Of a stretch of DNA of 64,000 nt, positions 12,642-22,526 are shown piece by piece (the stretch's first letter is position 1; every line of letters begins with the position of its first letter). The stretch covers positions 62,001 through 126,000 of the forward strand of contig BLJB01000207.1 in NCBI GenBank assembly GCA_013423325.1, in the 5' to 3' direction. The notes below the pieces were generated by a model, which saw only the letters and a program-made list of their open reading frames with translations, was not told the origin of the DNA and did not search any database. Position numbers and translations under genes: made by a program. The stretch is from Usnea hakonensis (taxonomy: Eukaryota > Ascomycota > Lecanoromycetes > Lecanorales > Parmeliaceae).

Positions 12642-12714
12642 AAGCTGGCTTGGCAGCTGTCGGAAAGTGCGATGCCTACAAATTCATGGCGAATCGAATT
12701 TGGAAAACCTAGTC

Positions 12715-12824
12715 TCTACAATTCGAAATGGACTGACTGCCGTATAAGTTGGTACCTAAGGTGGATGGAAGGGGTGTTGAATTAGATGGGCTATTCTAAC
12801 GATCAGACCTTCGAAATTTAGTAT
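12715..12824 (+). pseudogene. Relic of the MCR1 3' end
   Basis: Positions 12751-12824 align with MCR1 7868-7942, including the MCR1 stop codon and the following TAT. About three quarters of positions match by eye, with a one-base gap. The best block is ATGGGCTATTCTAA, and the piece still reads MGYSNDQ then TFEI and stop, against MGYSNDQ, VFKL and stop in MCR1. Weaker similarity may reach back to ~12715. No upstream part of MCR1 is seen here, so it is a fragment and not a gene. Confidence 0.8.
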
Positions 12825-13488
12825 GTTTATTATTTCATCTAACGAGTGCCCTTATACCTCTCTCCCAGCGCTCTACTTCCATTCTCACCGCGCCCCCCCT
12901 TCGGCAGCACTCGCTTTACAGTAAAGAATCGTAACCGGTGCCCGAGCATTACAAGAAACCCCAAATTTGGTACTGATATTCGCGGGCTCGTCAAGAACCG
13001 ATCCTTACATGAAACCAGTCCACGAATCCAGCGCTCAGAGCTCACGAGCTTGCGCCCCAGGTACTTAGAAGCAGCGAACCTTCTCGAGTAGAGATCACCT
13101 GCGTGAATTACTTCTAGCCTCCCTCTCGTTCCAAGACTCCGGATGCCTTTCCATTCACATCTCTAAAAAATCCGATCAAAACGCGCCTTCTACCCTCCCT
13201 CCCCCTCCCCATATGTACACACTCCACTCTCCCTCCTCCCCTCTTCCCCTCCTCCAATCCCCCAAAACCCCAATCCCCCCCTCCCCCCCTCAATCCCCAT
13301 GCATATATCCACCACCACTAGTTACACGCATATAAACACACCTAACCATCTCACTCATCACCATCCTTCAAAGTACCGATAAGGTAGTACTCATCGCCGC
13401 CTAACTAGGCGATCAAAGAGTACCGTATCTCTCCTCGACAAAGCTGGGAGAAAGCGTCATTGCACTTTCTTTCGCACCACGTGGGTAT
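12825..13488. other. Intergenic; polypyrimidine-rich
   Basis: No gene is seen. Positions ~13190-13290 are almost pure C/T. A 'cacgtggg' and a 'tacgtgc' motif occur at about 13480-13497. Confidence 0.4.
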
Positions 13489-13738
13489 TTACGTGCTAAA
13501 GCTGCTGATCAGAACGGGAGGGGGGGAAAGATTGAGGTTGTGAGAAGAGCGCGTGTTTTGTTTTCGCGTGGATTTATGGGAGGGAGGGAAGGGAAGGGTG
13601 TGGGGGGTGGGGTTGGTGGGGTTGGTGCGGTAAATAGGTAGGTATCTTGTGAGCTCTCGGAAGCTGGGCTCTCTAAGGTATCTACCCCACCCCGGGCACC
13701 TATCTATCCCCATCCCCATCCCCCTGACTGAACCATAC

Positions 13739-13740
<2 letters not shown>

Positions 13741-13772
<32 letters not shown>

Positions 13773-13800
13773 CCACCCCCCCCCCCCCCCCCCCCCCCCC
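13741..13800. repeat. Poly-C tract
   Basis: About 60 nt of nearly uninterrupted C, broken only near 13769-13775. On the other strand this is a long G run with G-quadruplex potential. Length is likely unreliable in the assembly. Confidence 0.9.
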
Positions 13801-13841
13801 TTCCTCCCAATTCCAGTAACCATCTCCAGCGTATCTGTACA

Positions 13842-13882
13842 CGTCCTTCCTTCCTTCCTTACTTCCTTCCTTCCTTCCTTCA
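13842..13882. repeat. CCTT tetranucleotide microsatellite
   Basis: About nine or ten tandem CTTC units with one interruption (TTAC). No gene overlaps it. Confidence 0.9.
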
Positions 13883-14087
13883 AACAGATAAGATTATAGA
13901 AGTGTCCTTTTTCTTTCTTAGCACAGATGCTGAGTTTATGAAGTTCGTGGTTTTGGGCGTGAAGGGGTTTTTTGGGGGAAAGGGTTTGTGTTTGTGAGGA
14001 TGTTTTTGTTGGAGTGGATGGGTGGGTGGTTGGGGGGTTTTTTGGGGGGGTGGGGGGGATGAGGATGTGGTGTAGGGTGGGAAGGCG

Positions 14088-14128
14088 GGGGGGGGGGGGG
14101 GGGGGGGGTTTTGGGGGGGGGGGGGGGT

Positions 14129-14172
<44 letters not shown>
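14088..14172. repeat. Poly-G tract
   Basis: About 80 nt of G with a few T interruptions. It lies ~290 nt from the poly-C tract in opposite base sense, so the two could pair as a long hairpin. It sits ~160 nt beyond the 3' end of the minus-strand chitinase. Open frames through it code only poly-Gly. Confidence 0.9.
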
Positions 14173-14173
<1 letters not shown>

Positions 14174-14334
14174 ATTGCTTTGTGAGGGTGATGTTAGTGC
14201 GTTGAGAGTTGGCGGGAATAGCTATGGTTCTTTGAAGTTGGGTTCTTCACCGATTTGATGATACTGTTGAGTTTGAGATGAAAAAGGGAAAATTAAAAGG
14301 GCCCAAGCGCAAGGCTTCCAGTGAGATTGTTGAC

Positions 14335-15712
14335 TCATAATTCATCTTTAGAGGGTGAGCTCGGCCCGTGCGTAGTAGACTTGGAATCCAACGCTCCCCT
14401 CTGATGGGTTTTGGCAAACTTCTTCACCTCCGCAGTCAACGCCTTGAAATGCGTAAAGCCATCAGCGTCCTCACCCAGACCCCATGCAAAAGCACCTCCC
14501 AACTTCTTCTTCTCCATGATCGCAGGGAACTTCTCGGCAATCATATCGGCTGTGTCCCAGCTCCACCAAAGATCCTCGTCTGGATCCCAGTAGTAATGCC
14601 CTCCATGTTCGCTGTCATACTTACCATAAGCCATGGCTCTTTCGTACGAGGCGGCAACTTCCGTGGGTACGGCGTCGTGCCATGAAAAGGCACCTGCTTG
14701 ACCGAGGTCGGCGCCTGTCAAGGGGTCTTCCATTAGGGTTGTCTTACAGCCGATAGGATTAATGGTGCATTCTCCCTGAGGATCTGTCTTGAACCATTTT
14801 ATGTAGAACGCGAAACCTAGATTCATTTTCTCGGGTCGGATGCCTCTCTCCTCGTAGGTGTTGATGGCGGTGAGAGATGGCTCGATGCCGGTGTGGTTTT
14901 TTGTGATGTTGTCTCTTCTGTTCATTAGGTCGTAGGTCATGATGTTGAAGAAGTCCAGGGATGCGTCGATTGCTGGTATGTTGGGTTTTGTGAATGCTAA
15001 CATGTCGCGGGGGAGTCCTGGGACGGCGGCTGAGATGAGCTTTTTGGGACCTAGAGCAGAGCGGATCTCGGAGAGCAGCAAGGGGTAAGCGTCGATCTCC
15101 CAGGCTTTTGCTGAGTTCGGAACTATCTTGTAGTCCTCGCCGTTTCCGCTGTCATCATGTTAGGAGCGCACAAATTGCACGGGGAGACGTTGATGCAGAG
15201 ATGGGTTTACGAGAGTAGTCACTAACCCCGGGTATTCCCAGTCTATGTCAACACCTGGATGTAGTTAGAGACCCATCCAGATCCATTCCGTGTTGCTTAC
15301 CATCGGCACCAGTAGCATCCACCATCAGTCTCACATTGCGCGCGAACAGCTTCCGACTCGCCGTCGTGGCTGCGGCGACTTCGAAGCCTGCTGTATTACC
15401 CCAGCCTCCAATAGCTACCATGATAGCTGTGCCATCAGGGAATTGCGATCGAGCCGTCTCTACTGTTGTGAAGAGAGGCCAGGATGAGGGGTTCACCTGA
15501 TTGAATGTTGCGGAGCTCATGAAAGCTAGAGCGACGTGTGTTATTTCCGATACAAGGGACTTATCGGGCACAACATTATGCTGCCTGTGATAGCGTGAGT
15601 ATATCAGGTCGAAGAGGATTATCGAGCTCACGGACCCAGTAAGGTACATGACATATCTGGAGTTTACCATGGGAGCTAGGATGGTCAGAAACGTCAAGAA
15701 AGAGAGGAACAT
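14335..15712 (-). CDS. GH18 chitinase with C-terminal KDEL
   Basis: Transcribed leftward as exons 15712-15632, 15580-15301, 15254-15227 and 15148-14335, 400 aa. Signal peptide MFLSFLTFLTILAPMVNS precedes RYVMYLTG. The GH18 landmarks are a SxGG-equivalent AIGGWG, then the catalytic DGVDIDWEYPG with DxxDxDxE at 120-127 (acid E127), followed by YDLMNRRD and a late GAFAWGLGED. The catalytic motif spans two splice junctions and lies mainly on a 28-nt micro-exon. GH18 enzymes hydrolyse chitin or related beta-1,4-GlcNAc chains with substrate-assisted retention. The protein ends SSPSKDEL, a canonical ER-retrieval signal, which is unexpected for a secreted chitinase. An ER-resident ENGase-like or chitinase-like role is possible. 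An upstream in-frame ATG exists, but the chosen start leaves a clean signal peptide. Confidence 0.9.
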
Positions 15713-16352
15713 CTTGTCATGAACACTGATTCCACTACATTGGTGCATGGAAGAGCTACTATGAGATTGGATAGCAGGATTGATAATCAATATAGACTCC
15801 GAAACACAGGCTACGGTATGTGGGTCAACATAAAGGTAGGTACAGGGGTTGGGAGGGTTGGGGTGCAAAGTCCCAGAAAGCCCTAACCCTATTCTCGTCT
15901 GCTTTTGTGATCTAGTGGCTGCTTTCCTCAGGGAATGACTGTGTACCTTATCTTACATGCTTCACTTTATAGACTGTTTGCAAAGTATAGTCTCACGTTT
16001 GGAGTAAATGACCACCTTTCACTGTCTTACTTGAGGTATTTTCAGCTTCGAGAGCTCTCATAGCTCTTTTGTCAGTCTGTATCATTTACTATCGTGCTGA
16101 GCCTTATTGCCCTTGATCGATAGCAAAATGTCTAAGCGGTACTTACCTTTTCAGAGCCTCGCCTTAACAGTCTTGATACATTGCGAGCGATTATTGATCC
16201 TTGTAGCCTTATTTTTATTGTCAATCTAATTCGCTTAGTCTTTCCTTAGTAAGGTGAGGTATCTGTCTGCCTAAGATAGCCGTCTTCTCATTTTCTTCTC
16301 ATCCCTCCACCCTAAGCCCAAGATCTCCCCTCACCTTTTCTCACCTTCCAAG
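15713..16352. other. Intergenic, divergent promoter region
   Basis: No gene is seen between the leftward chitinase and the rightward small membrane protein. The stretch ends in a CT-rich leader (~16290-16350) typical of fungal 5' UTRs. Confidence 0.4.
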
Positions 16353-16577
16353 ATGCCAACCATCAACACAACACTCCTGATCGCTATCCTCGTCATCAAC
16401 CTCGCCGTTCTATCTATCACAAGTTTTCGCAATCCCGCCATCACCAAATCTCAATGCCCCTCTCAGTACTGGAATTCCATAATCATTATTCTCGGAGGCT
16501 TTGGTCAGATTTGCTGGTGTTTCGTAGTCTTGGGCTTGCTTCGACTGTTGAACTTGCAGGCTGCGGGGCATCGCTGA
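16353..16577 (+). CDS. Small membrane protein, hypothetical
   Basis: Single-exon frame of 74 aa. The ATG follows a CT-rich leader. Two hydrophobic spans are clear: residues ~7-24 (LLIAILVINLAVLSI) and ~42-66 (SIIIILGGFGQICWCF onward). A short polar loop lies between them and a small basic tail (AAGHR) ends the protein. I do not recognise a family. The codon positions look coding and the initiation context is good, but an ORF this short could still be chance. Confidence 0.45.
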   Translation: MPTINTTLLIAILVINLAVLSITSFRNPAITKSQCPSQYWNSIIIILGGFGQICWCFVVLGLLRLLNLQAAGHR

Positions 16578-17425
16578 TCATGTGAGGCTGGATCAGTCTT
16601 TGTGAAGGCAGTGACGATATTGTACTGACAACAGAAGCTAGGCTGTGTCGTGAAAAGGAGACAGCGTTGCATTGTATGGGCGAAAGGTCGTCTAGGATTT
16701 GCGGCATTTGCTAGCTATATTCCTGTGGGATTTACAAGGCACTGTGCGCTTTCACCCGAGAGCACCGAGCACAACGAGGAAGGAAACGTTGCATAGCCAC
16801 GGAAGCATTCGTTTCAACACAGTCTTAGAATCTTCCTAGCGCGAGCTTCCATCTCAACTGGTGATTTCGATTCCACGTTACACAGCTTAGAAATTCGCCG
16901 TATGGCAGTTCCATGTGGGAGAACTCCGATTGGCCCGATGCACGGAGAAGTCTAAATAATTCAGTCGCCTTACCAATGCAGTTCATCACTGCTAAAAGGT
17001 TTGCAGTGCGTCCTCGACTAATCCTTGAACAAGATAGTTAGGAACCACGCTCCTGAAATCGGGCACTTGATGACAGACAAGAAATGGACGCGAAGAATAC
17101 TGCCACTCGGATTATGTCGCGGTACAGCAAGACCCTCTCTGTGAAACTCTACAACCACTCTTGAAACAAAACAGCGACGTGTGTCAGCTAACTTCTCTAC
17201 AACCATTGCCCCGTACCACCCTCTTCAGAATTTTCTAGCATTATAATCATTCTTCCTTTCGCATCACTTGAACCATTCCACGCACTGACCATACCATTTC
17301 ACTTGCACTCCACACTTTCGTTTCGAGCCGAAAGTCTCCACGCACCGGCCATACCATTTTTTTCGAACTCAACCTATCTCCGCACTTTCATTTCGAACCA
17401 GAATTGTCCATCCGATACTCACAGA
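16578..17425. other. Intergenic, no supported gene
   Basis: No domain-bearing frame. The right end contains the imperfect direct repeat described separately. Confidence 0.4.
17279..17407. repeat. Imperfect direct repeat upstream of small ORF
   Basis: Two copies of a ~60-70 nt unit. Each starts CCACGCAC, then ACC/GCC and ATACCATTT (17279 and 17339), and ends GCACTTTC or ACACTTTC followed by TTTCGA (17311 and 17381). They lie immediately before the 17426 start codon. Confidence 0.75.
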
Positions 17426-17680
17426 ATGTCTGCCATCCTCACCGCCCTCATCCCTCCCAACGAAAAGATGATCCGCAAGGTCCCTCAGTCTTACCCCCCC
17501 ACCAAGCACAGCCTTGGCCCTGGGGATCTCGCAGCCATCAATCTCGGAATCGCACTTGGTCTTGTGTTGCTAGGGCTGGCAATCATCAGGTACAGGATGG
17601 GGAGATGTATGGTCAGCGGAGGGGTGATCGAGTGGCAAAGGTCGGCTATCCCTGGCCCACAAAGAAAACCTGCTGACTGA
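17426..17680 (+). CDS. Small single-pass membrane protein, hypothetical
   Basis: ATG at 17426 gives 84 aa (MSAILTALIPPNEKMIRK start). A polar, Pro-rich N-terminal third precedes one hydrophobic span at ~36-56 (INLGIALGLVLLGLAII). A basic segment (RYRMGR) follows, so the C-terminal tail is probably cytosolic. I recognise no family. It lies ~850 nt from another tiny membrane protein of the same strand. Similarity between them beyond hydrophobicity is not evident. Confidence 0.45.
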   Translation: MSAILTALIPPNEKMIRKVPQSYPPTKHSLGPGDLAAINLGIALGLVLLGLAIIRYRMGRCMVSGGVIEWQRSAIPGPQRKPAD

Positions 17681-18536
17681 AATCAGGAGACGCTTCCGTC
17701 TGGAATTGCTGAGGGATTAGTTTTTGAACAGGTCGACAACGGTGTATAGTAGCCGGTCAGAATTTGCTTATGATGGATCTTGCGTCTTCATTTGGAGTCA
17801 GAGAGGGCAGGTGTAAGCGCAAAGCAGTAGAAATCCACCTAGCAATGCTTTGTTGTACATGACACTAGACACATCCTAGCCAAGATTTCCAGAACCTTTT
17901 GAATTTCTGCCATTCAAGGGCTGAAGCTGGAATTGTAACAATTGTGTCGCTGTGGAAATTGAAAAGGCCCATAGGTCTACCGTGCTTACGTACCTTAGTG
18001 CAGTCACCAGCTTGAACATTTTGCTGGGTATGACATCACCAGATCTACTCCAGCAGCGCTTCTCCAATCTTGACTTACCTAAATCTCTATCTGGAGGCGC
18101 ACTCCATGCCAAAAGAAACGCGGCTTGCCATATCACAAAGAAAAAGTTGGGCTTTCATTGTGTTAAATTATGAATTCCGCAAGTAGTGATACAAACACGA
18201 TGCTGCCTGAGTTTTGTCCCAGCTCAATGTCATGGCGCCAATGTTCTCAAAGAGAGCCTGTGGGCTATTGTACTAAAATGAAAAAGACACACAAAGGCCT
18301 GTCCAGGCACGAAAGAGATAGAATAAGAACCTGGACACCGTTGTTCGAAGACAAACGCCTATTGTTCTGGAGTGGCTGCCAGTGATACGAGCGCTGTCCG
18401 TAAATAGTCGGCGCTTTCTCTACTTTTCCAAATCACTCGACTCATCTCACAACATCGAAATCACACAAGAAAAGTATCATCAAACAAGAAAAGCATCATC
18501 ACACAAGAACAAAACACATCCGAAACGTCTTCAGAA
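17681..18536. other. Intergenic, no supported gene
   Basis: Small frames at 17952-18385 show no domain. The A-rich segment ~18460-18535 is the probable leader of the RING gene. Confidence 0.4.
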
Positions 18537-19439
18537 ATGGACTTCTCAACAATGGACAGAGAGGAGATTCTCAAGAACCTCATACTCATAGGAGATAGAG
18601 GAAAATTCATTAAGGCATTTCTAGGCATCGAGAGCAGTGACAAATTACGAATGGAAGCCGACGCCGACGAAGAATGCGCAATCTGCCAAGAGAAGTACGG
18701 CACGCCGACATCCGCCGAGTATAAGATCCAACTACCATGCTGCGGCAAGCACGCCATGGGCTCCAAATGCATCGGAACTTGGTTAAGAAAGAACAACACA
18801 TGCCCATTATGCCGCCAGGAGTTCTTCCCTGAGAGTGGTTACAAGATTGACGAAGATGGTAACTACTACTCCGATGAAGATGAAGTGGAAGATGAGGATG
18901 ACGATTACCGCGACATCTCCGACGGTTACGATCAACAACAATTAGATTCTGCACTATACCATGTACGCAAATTCTGCCACGTTCTTTGCTATAAGCTCGG
19001 CCTACGCGCACCAGGTGATCTGGCCGTGCATGTCGCAACCGAGTTAGCCCACAGACTGTGCCACTTCCAAGTCTTTCCAGACTGTGCTACTCACGTGGAT
19101 TTTCTCAACCTCGCCGCCGCTTGTATCTACATGGCCTCTTACATCACCTGGCAGCCTCTGACGATGGATGAGATAGCGAGCGGAATCGACGTGGGGGACA
19201 GATTCCTGTTGACTGAAGCTACCTTAGCTGACGCTTATCAGTATCTCGGCGAAGCAGTGTATGGCTATTGGATCGTGGATCAGAAGCTTGTTGAGCTACT
19301 TGGGGCCCCTGATATATTGGAGGTCCTTGGCCGTTCACCCCCTTTACCATTTTGGCCGAGAAGCCCTGAGCATGAGGCTTATCAGAGCAGGACTCGGGAG
19401 TATGTGGTATCACATGGGGGGACTTGGAGAGAGGAATGA
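18537..19439 (+). CDS. RING finger protein with cyclin-like (TFIIB-type) domain
   Basis: Single exon, 300 aa. The RING finger has C47, C50 (ECAIC), C68/C69, H72, C78, C89 and C92 (CPLC), consistent with a zinc-binding RING-H2-like E3 ligase fold. An acidic linker follows (residues ~112-128, rich in Asp/Glu). Residues ~135-250 are helical and resemble one cyclin/TFIIB core repeat: VATELAHRLCH, then LNLAAACIYMASY, then MDEIASGIDVGD and LADAYQYLGEAVYG. This combination suggests a nuclear ubiquitin ligase or a fungus-specific scaffold; the role is inference only. The stop codon lies within the first unit of a 50-bp tandem repeat, so the C-terminus may have been altered by that duplication. Confidence 0.8.
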   Translation: MDFSTMDREEILKNLILIGDRGKFIKAFLGIESSDKLRMEADADEECAICQEKYGTPTSAEYKIQLPCCGKHAMGSKCIGTWLRKNNTCPLCRQEFFPESGYKIDEDGNYYSDEDEVEDEDDDYRDISDGYDQQQLDSALYHVRKFCHVLCYKLGLRAPGDLAVHVATELAHRLCHFQVFPDCATHVDFLNLAAACIYMASYITWQPLTMDEIASGIDVGDRFLLTEATLADAYQYLGEAVYGYWIVDQKLVELLGAPDILEVLGRSPPLPFWPRSPEHEAYQSRTREYVVSHGGTWREE

Positions 19440-19515
19440 AAAGAATGGGCGCTATGGGATGGTTTGGGGGGACTTAGAGGGAGGAATGAAAAGAATGAGC
19501 GCTATGGGATGGGTT
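19416..19515. repeat. 50-bp tandem duplication over the RING gene stop codon
   Basis: Units start at 19416 and 19466, each beginning GGGGGACTT and containing GAGGAATGAAAAGAATG and GCGCTATGGGATGG. They differ at only a few positions. The first unit contains the last codons and TGA of the RING gene. Confidence 0.9.
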
Positions 19516-20294
19516 TTCGAAATAAGTAATCACTCTGCTCATGATTGAATATATCGCTAACCCCTTCCTCTGGTACTCCAAAACGATCGATAAACCAAAA
19601 AGCCTTGTTCTTCCTCCGCAATGCTTTCTGGTATCAAACAATAATACTTGGATAGATAACCCAAAGAGCCTGATCTTCCCCTGCAGTACTTTCCAGCCTC
19701 AAATCACACCTCGCCGCTTTTCCTATATTATATATCTTGGTATATGATCTGTAGTAAATTTGAAAATGACGAAGATGGAACCCAGAGAACAAGCAAAAGC
19801 CGTATCCCTAAAAATTCGCTTCTTCTCACCACAGTAGAACCGGGGCTCGGTGATTTCGTACACCGCATCATCATATTACTCATTCCAATAGTTTCAGAAA
19901 TAGATTCGGTATATCGTTCAACACACCATAACAAGAAACAGTACACAATAAGAAGTACATATACTCTTCTTCCGACACTGGAATCTCTCCTTTCATCTCT
20001 TTTAGATTGATTGCATCTAAGTTTTTTCGACCGTTTGCATACAATCCGCATATAGCGATTGGAGTATTGATTTGCTCTTCGTGGATTGGATCAAATACGC
20101 ATACCTCACTTTCTTTAATAATAAACCTATCTATTCATCTACCCCGTTTTTTTAATCCTGCCCCCTCAATCCCACCATCATCCAAACCACCCCCCTTCCT
20201 TTTTTTTAAATCGGAGACGGAGAAAGGGTCCCGGCAGCAAAATTTCTTGGAACCCCCGGCCAAGCTTTTCAGCGGACCCCCACTCACTGAATCG
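19516..20294. other. Intergenic, no supported gene
   Basis: AT-leaning DNA between convergent genes. Frames at 19541-20010 have no domains. A C-rich patch lies at ~20140-20210. Confidence 0.4.
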
Positions 20295-21278
20295 TCACTG
20301 CGTGATACCCTCTTTCCTCCCCACCGTAACGTAAAACCACCAATACTTCCCCTCCTCCTCTCCCAGACACCGTCTACACTCCCCCTTCAACTCCTCCATC
20401 TCCACCTCCCCAAGTCCCAACCCCCTCGTCACTCCCGGCAAGATACTCCCACTAAACACCCCGCTCAGATCTCTACTCTGATCGCCCCCAATCCGCCTCG
20501 TTTCCGGCCTCTCGTCCGCCATCCATGTCCCAAACGGAACCATATACTTCTCTACCTTCACATCCACTAAACCAGCCTTCCGCATGTAATCCTGGGCATG
20601 CAGTCCGATGTCGAGATCAAGATCTAACTTTTCTGCCCCCCCACGCATCGCCCGTTGCCATTTCCACTCGCTGCTAATCTCCCGGTCAGATTCATGCGTA
20701 CTGTACCATCGCTCGGCATAATCATGGATTTCGAGCCAACCCCCGGGCCGAAGCAGGTGCGTCATTTGCGACACGTAGGATTGCCAGTCCGTCATTCCAC
20801 AGACCAGAAGCCGCTGAAAAATGCAATCAAAGGTGCCGGCTTGCAGGCGCGGATCTGAGAGGGCGAGGGTTCGGATGTCGCCGACTATGTAGGTGACGTT
20901 TGGCGGGGTGCTGGGGATGGCGTCGGTGGCTGTGGGGGCTGGGATGGGGGATAAGTCGATTCCGTAGATGGAGGCGGTGGAGTAGAGGGTGCCGAGGTGG
21001 CGCGTTACGATGCCGGTGCCGCAGCCTACGTCGAGGATTTTGGTGGGATGTTGGAGCGGGGAGTGGATGATGCGGTTTTTCATTAATTCGGTATAGCCGG
21101 CGGCTTGGTCGTTAAGGCGGGCGTGCTCGGCGGCGCTGGGATTGCGAGTTGTGGTTAGACGGAGTTGGGATGAGTGACGGGGTGGTGTGCCAGCAGTTGC
21201 TTACTTGTTTCTGGGTAGATTGTACTCTACGTCTTTGGTATCGGGAGCTTTGGCTGCATTTTTGGTGGGTTCGGACAT
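20295..21278 (-). CDS. SAM-dependent methyltransferase (LaeA/UMTA-like)
   Basis: Exons 21278-21205 and 21135-20295, 304 aa. The 69-nt intron begins GTAAGC. The spliced N-terminus reads NLPRNNAAEHARLNDQAAGY. Motif I ILDVGCGTG is at 58-66, an acidic post-I strand is GIDLSP, motif II-like YIVGDIRTL follows and LLRPGGWLEIHDY is the post-motif III strand. The protein is a class I Rossmann methyltransferase of the 'methyltransferase domain-containing / UMTA' group common in fungal accessory genomes. The substrate is unknown. LaeA-type regulators share this fold, but this protein is not clearly LaeA. No secondary-metabolite backbone gene lies nearby. Confidence 0.85.
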
Positions 21279-22526
21279 TGTGGTGGTGTACTTGATCGAA
21301 AGATGTTTCTCTGGATGTTGCTCTTGTGCAAGAGGGAGACAGATTGAGGCAGGATTTGAGAAGTCGTCGTTGATCACTCCTTCGATGCCTTTCCCAATTA
21401 GGCTACCCATCCGATCCGACAATTGGAAAGCCCAAAATACCAATATTGATAGGCTTATATTCCCCGCACAAGCAGCAGGGATTGTGATTAGTATGTCCTC
21501 TAGTGATTAGTATGCAGTGCAGACGGACGACGGTCGTAGCCGTCGGAAGTAGTTCATGGACACTACCTACGGTAGATGCCTCAGCTAGTGGAAGAGGCTA
21601 GAGCATGCTAAAACTTAAGTATTTGAGCTATGAACTTTGTGTATATGTCGATTGACGACCTGGTTTCCTTGAGATCACGAAGCGAGTGTGATTGGAAAAG
21701 TCCATGGGTGATGTGCGGTGGTCGTCGGTTCAGACCTGTGATAGATACAAAATGATCTGGAATGAATATGACAAACTCATATGGGGACCAAGATACTATT
21801 TCACTCAAATGAAAACTCAACCTTTCTCAGTTGGACCACCGTCAAGGGATATGAAATGAGAAAGGCCTTCCCGAGGTAACATCCAATTCGTGAGAATGCG
21901 AGGGTATCAAAAAGTACCTATTCCGGTCAAGGAGGGTGGCTTTTAGCGCCTAGGCAACCGAGACTTTAAGACCGCCAACCATATTCTCATATTTCCACGA
22001 CTCTCTGGAGTTTGCACACACAGACAAAATTTATTACGTGCCAAAAACCTCACCTGGACTCGATATTACTAGGGAAGGGCAAGGTATAGCCGTGGCGGCT
22101 TTTGTTATTTTTAAGCGCGCAGATAGGAGAAGAAAGATTGTAGGTGTGCTGGCCTCTTGACCGGGAGCTTTCTTACAGAGCCGATTTGGAGGGAGTCCCT
22201 GAGACGAATCATAGCTCATTGAGTGATCTCAAATAGGTCATCTGTGGGGGATGAAGATAGGAATTGGCACCTTTTGAGCGGTTGCGCGATCGACCTATGT
22301 ATGCTCCAAAGTGGTGCGTGGTAGGGGGCTCATTGAATTTTATTTTCTGAAAGATGCAAGGGATGGGGGGGAGGCTGTAATTCAGGCAGCTAAGACCTTC
22401 ATATCCCAGCGGTACGGTCCACCTAATAGATTTATGCAGGTGACCTAAATCGGGTACAACTCCCCACTTGAATTTACGTTTACCTGGCGTCAATCGCTGT
22501 TCTTTTCGAATAAAGATCCATCAAGA
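21279..22526. other. Intergenic, no supported gene
   Basis: This separates the leftward methyltransferase from the rightward OMA1-like gene and must hold both promoters. No conserved reading frame was found. Confidence 0.4.

Noticed and set aside
13489..14205. Open frames of 77-117 aa through the poly-C and poly-G tracts
   Set aside because: They encode only poly-Gly or poly-Pro low complexity created by homopolymers.
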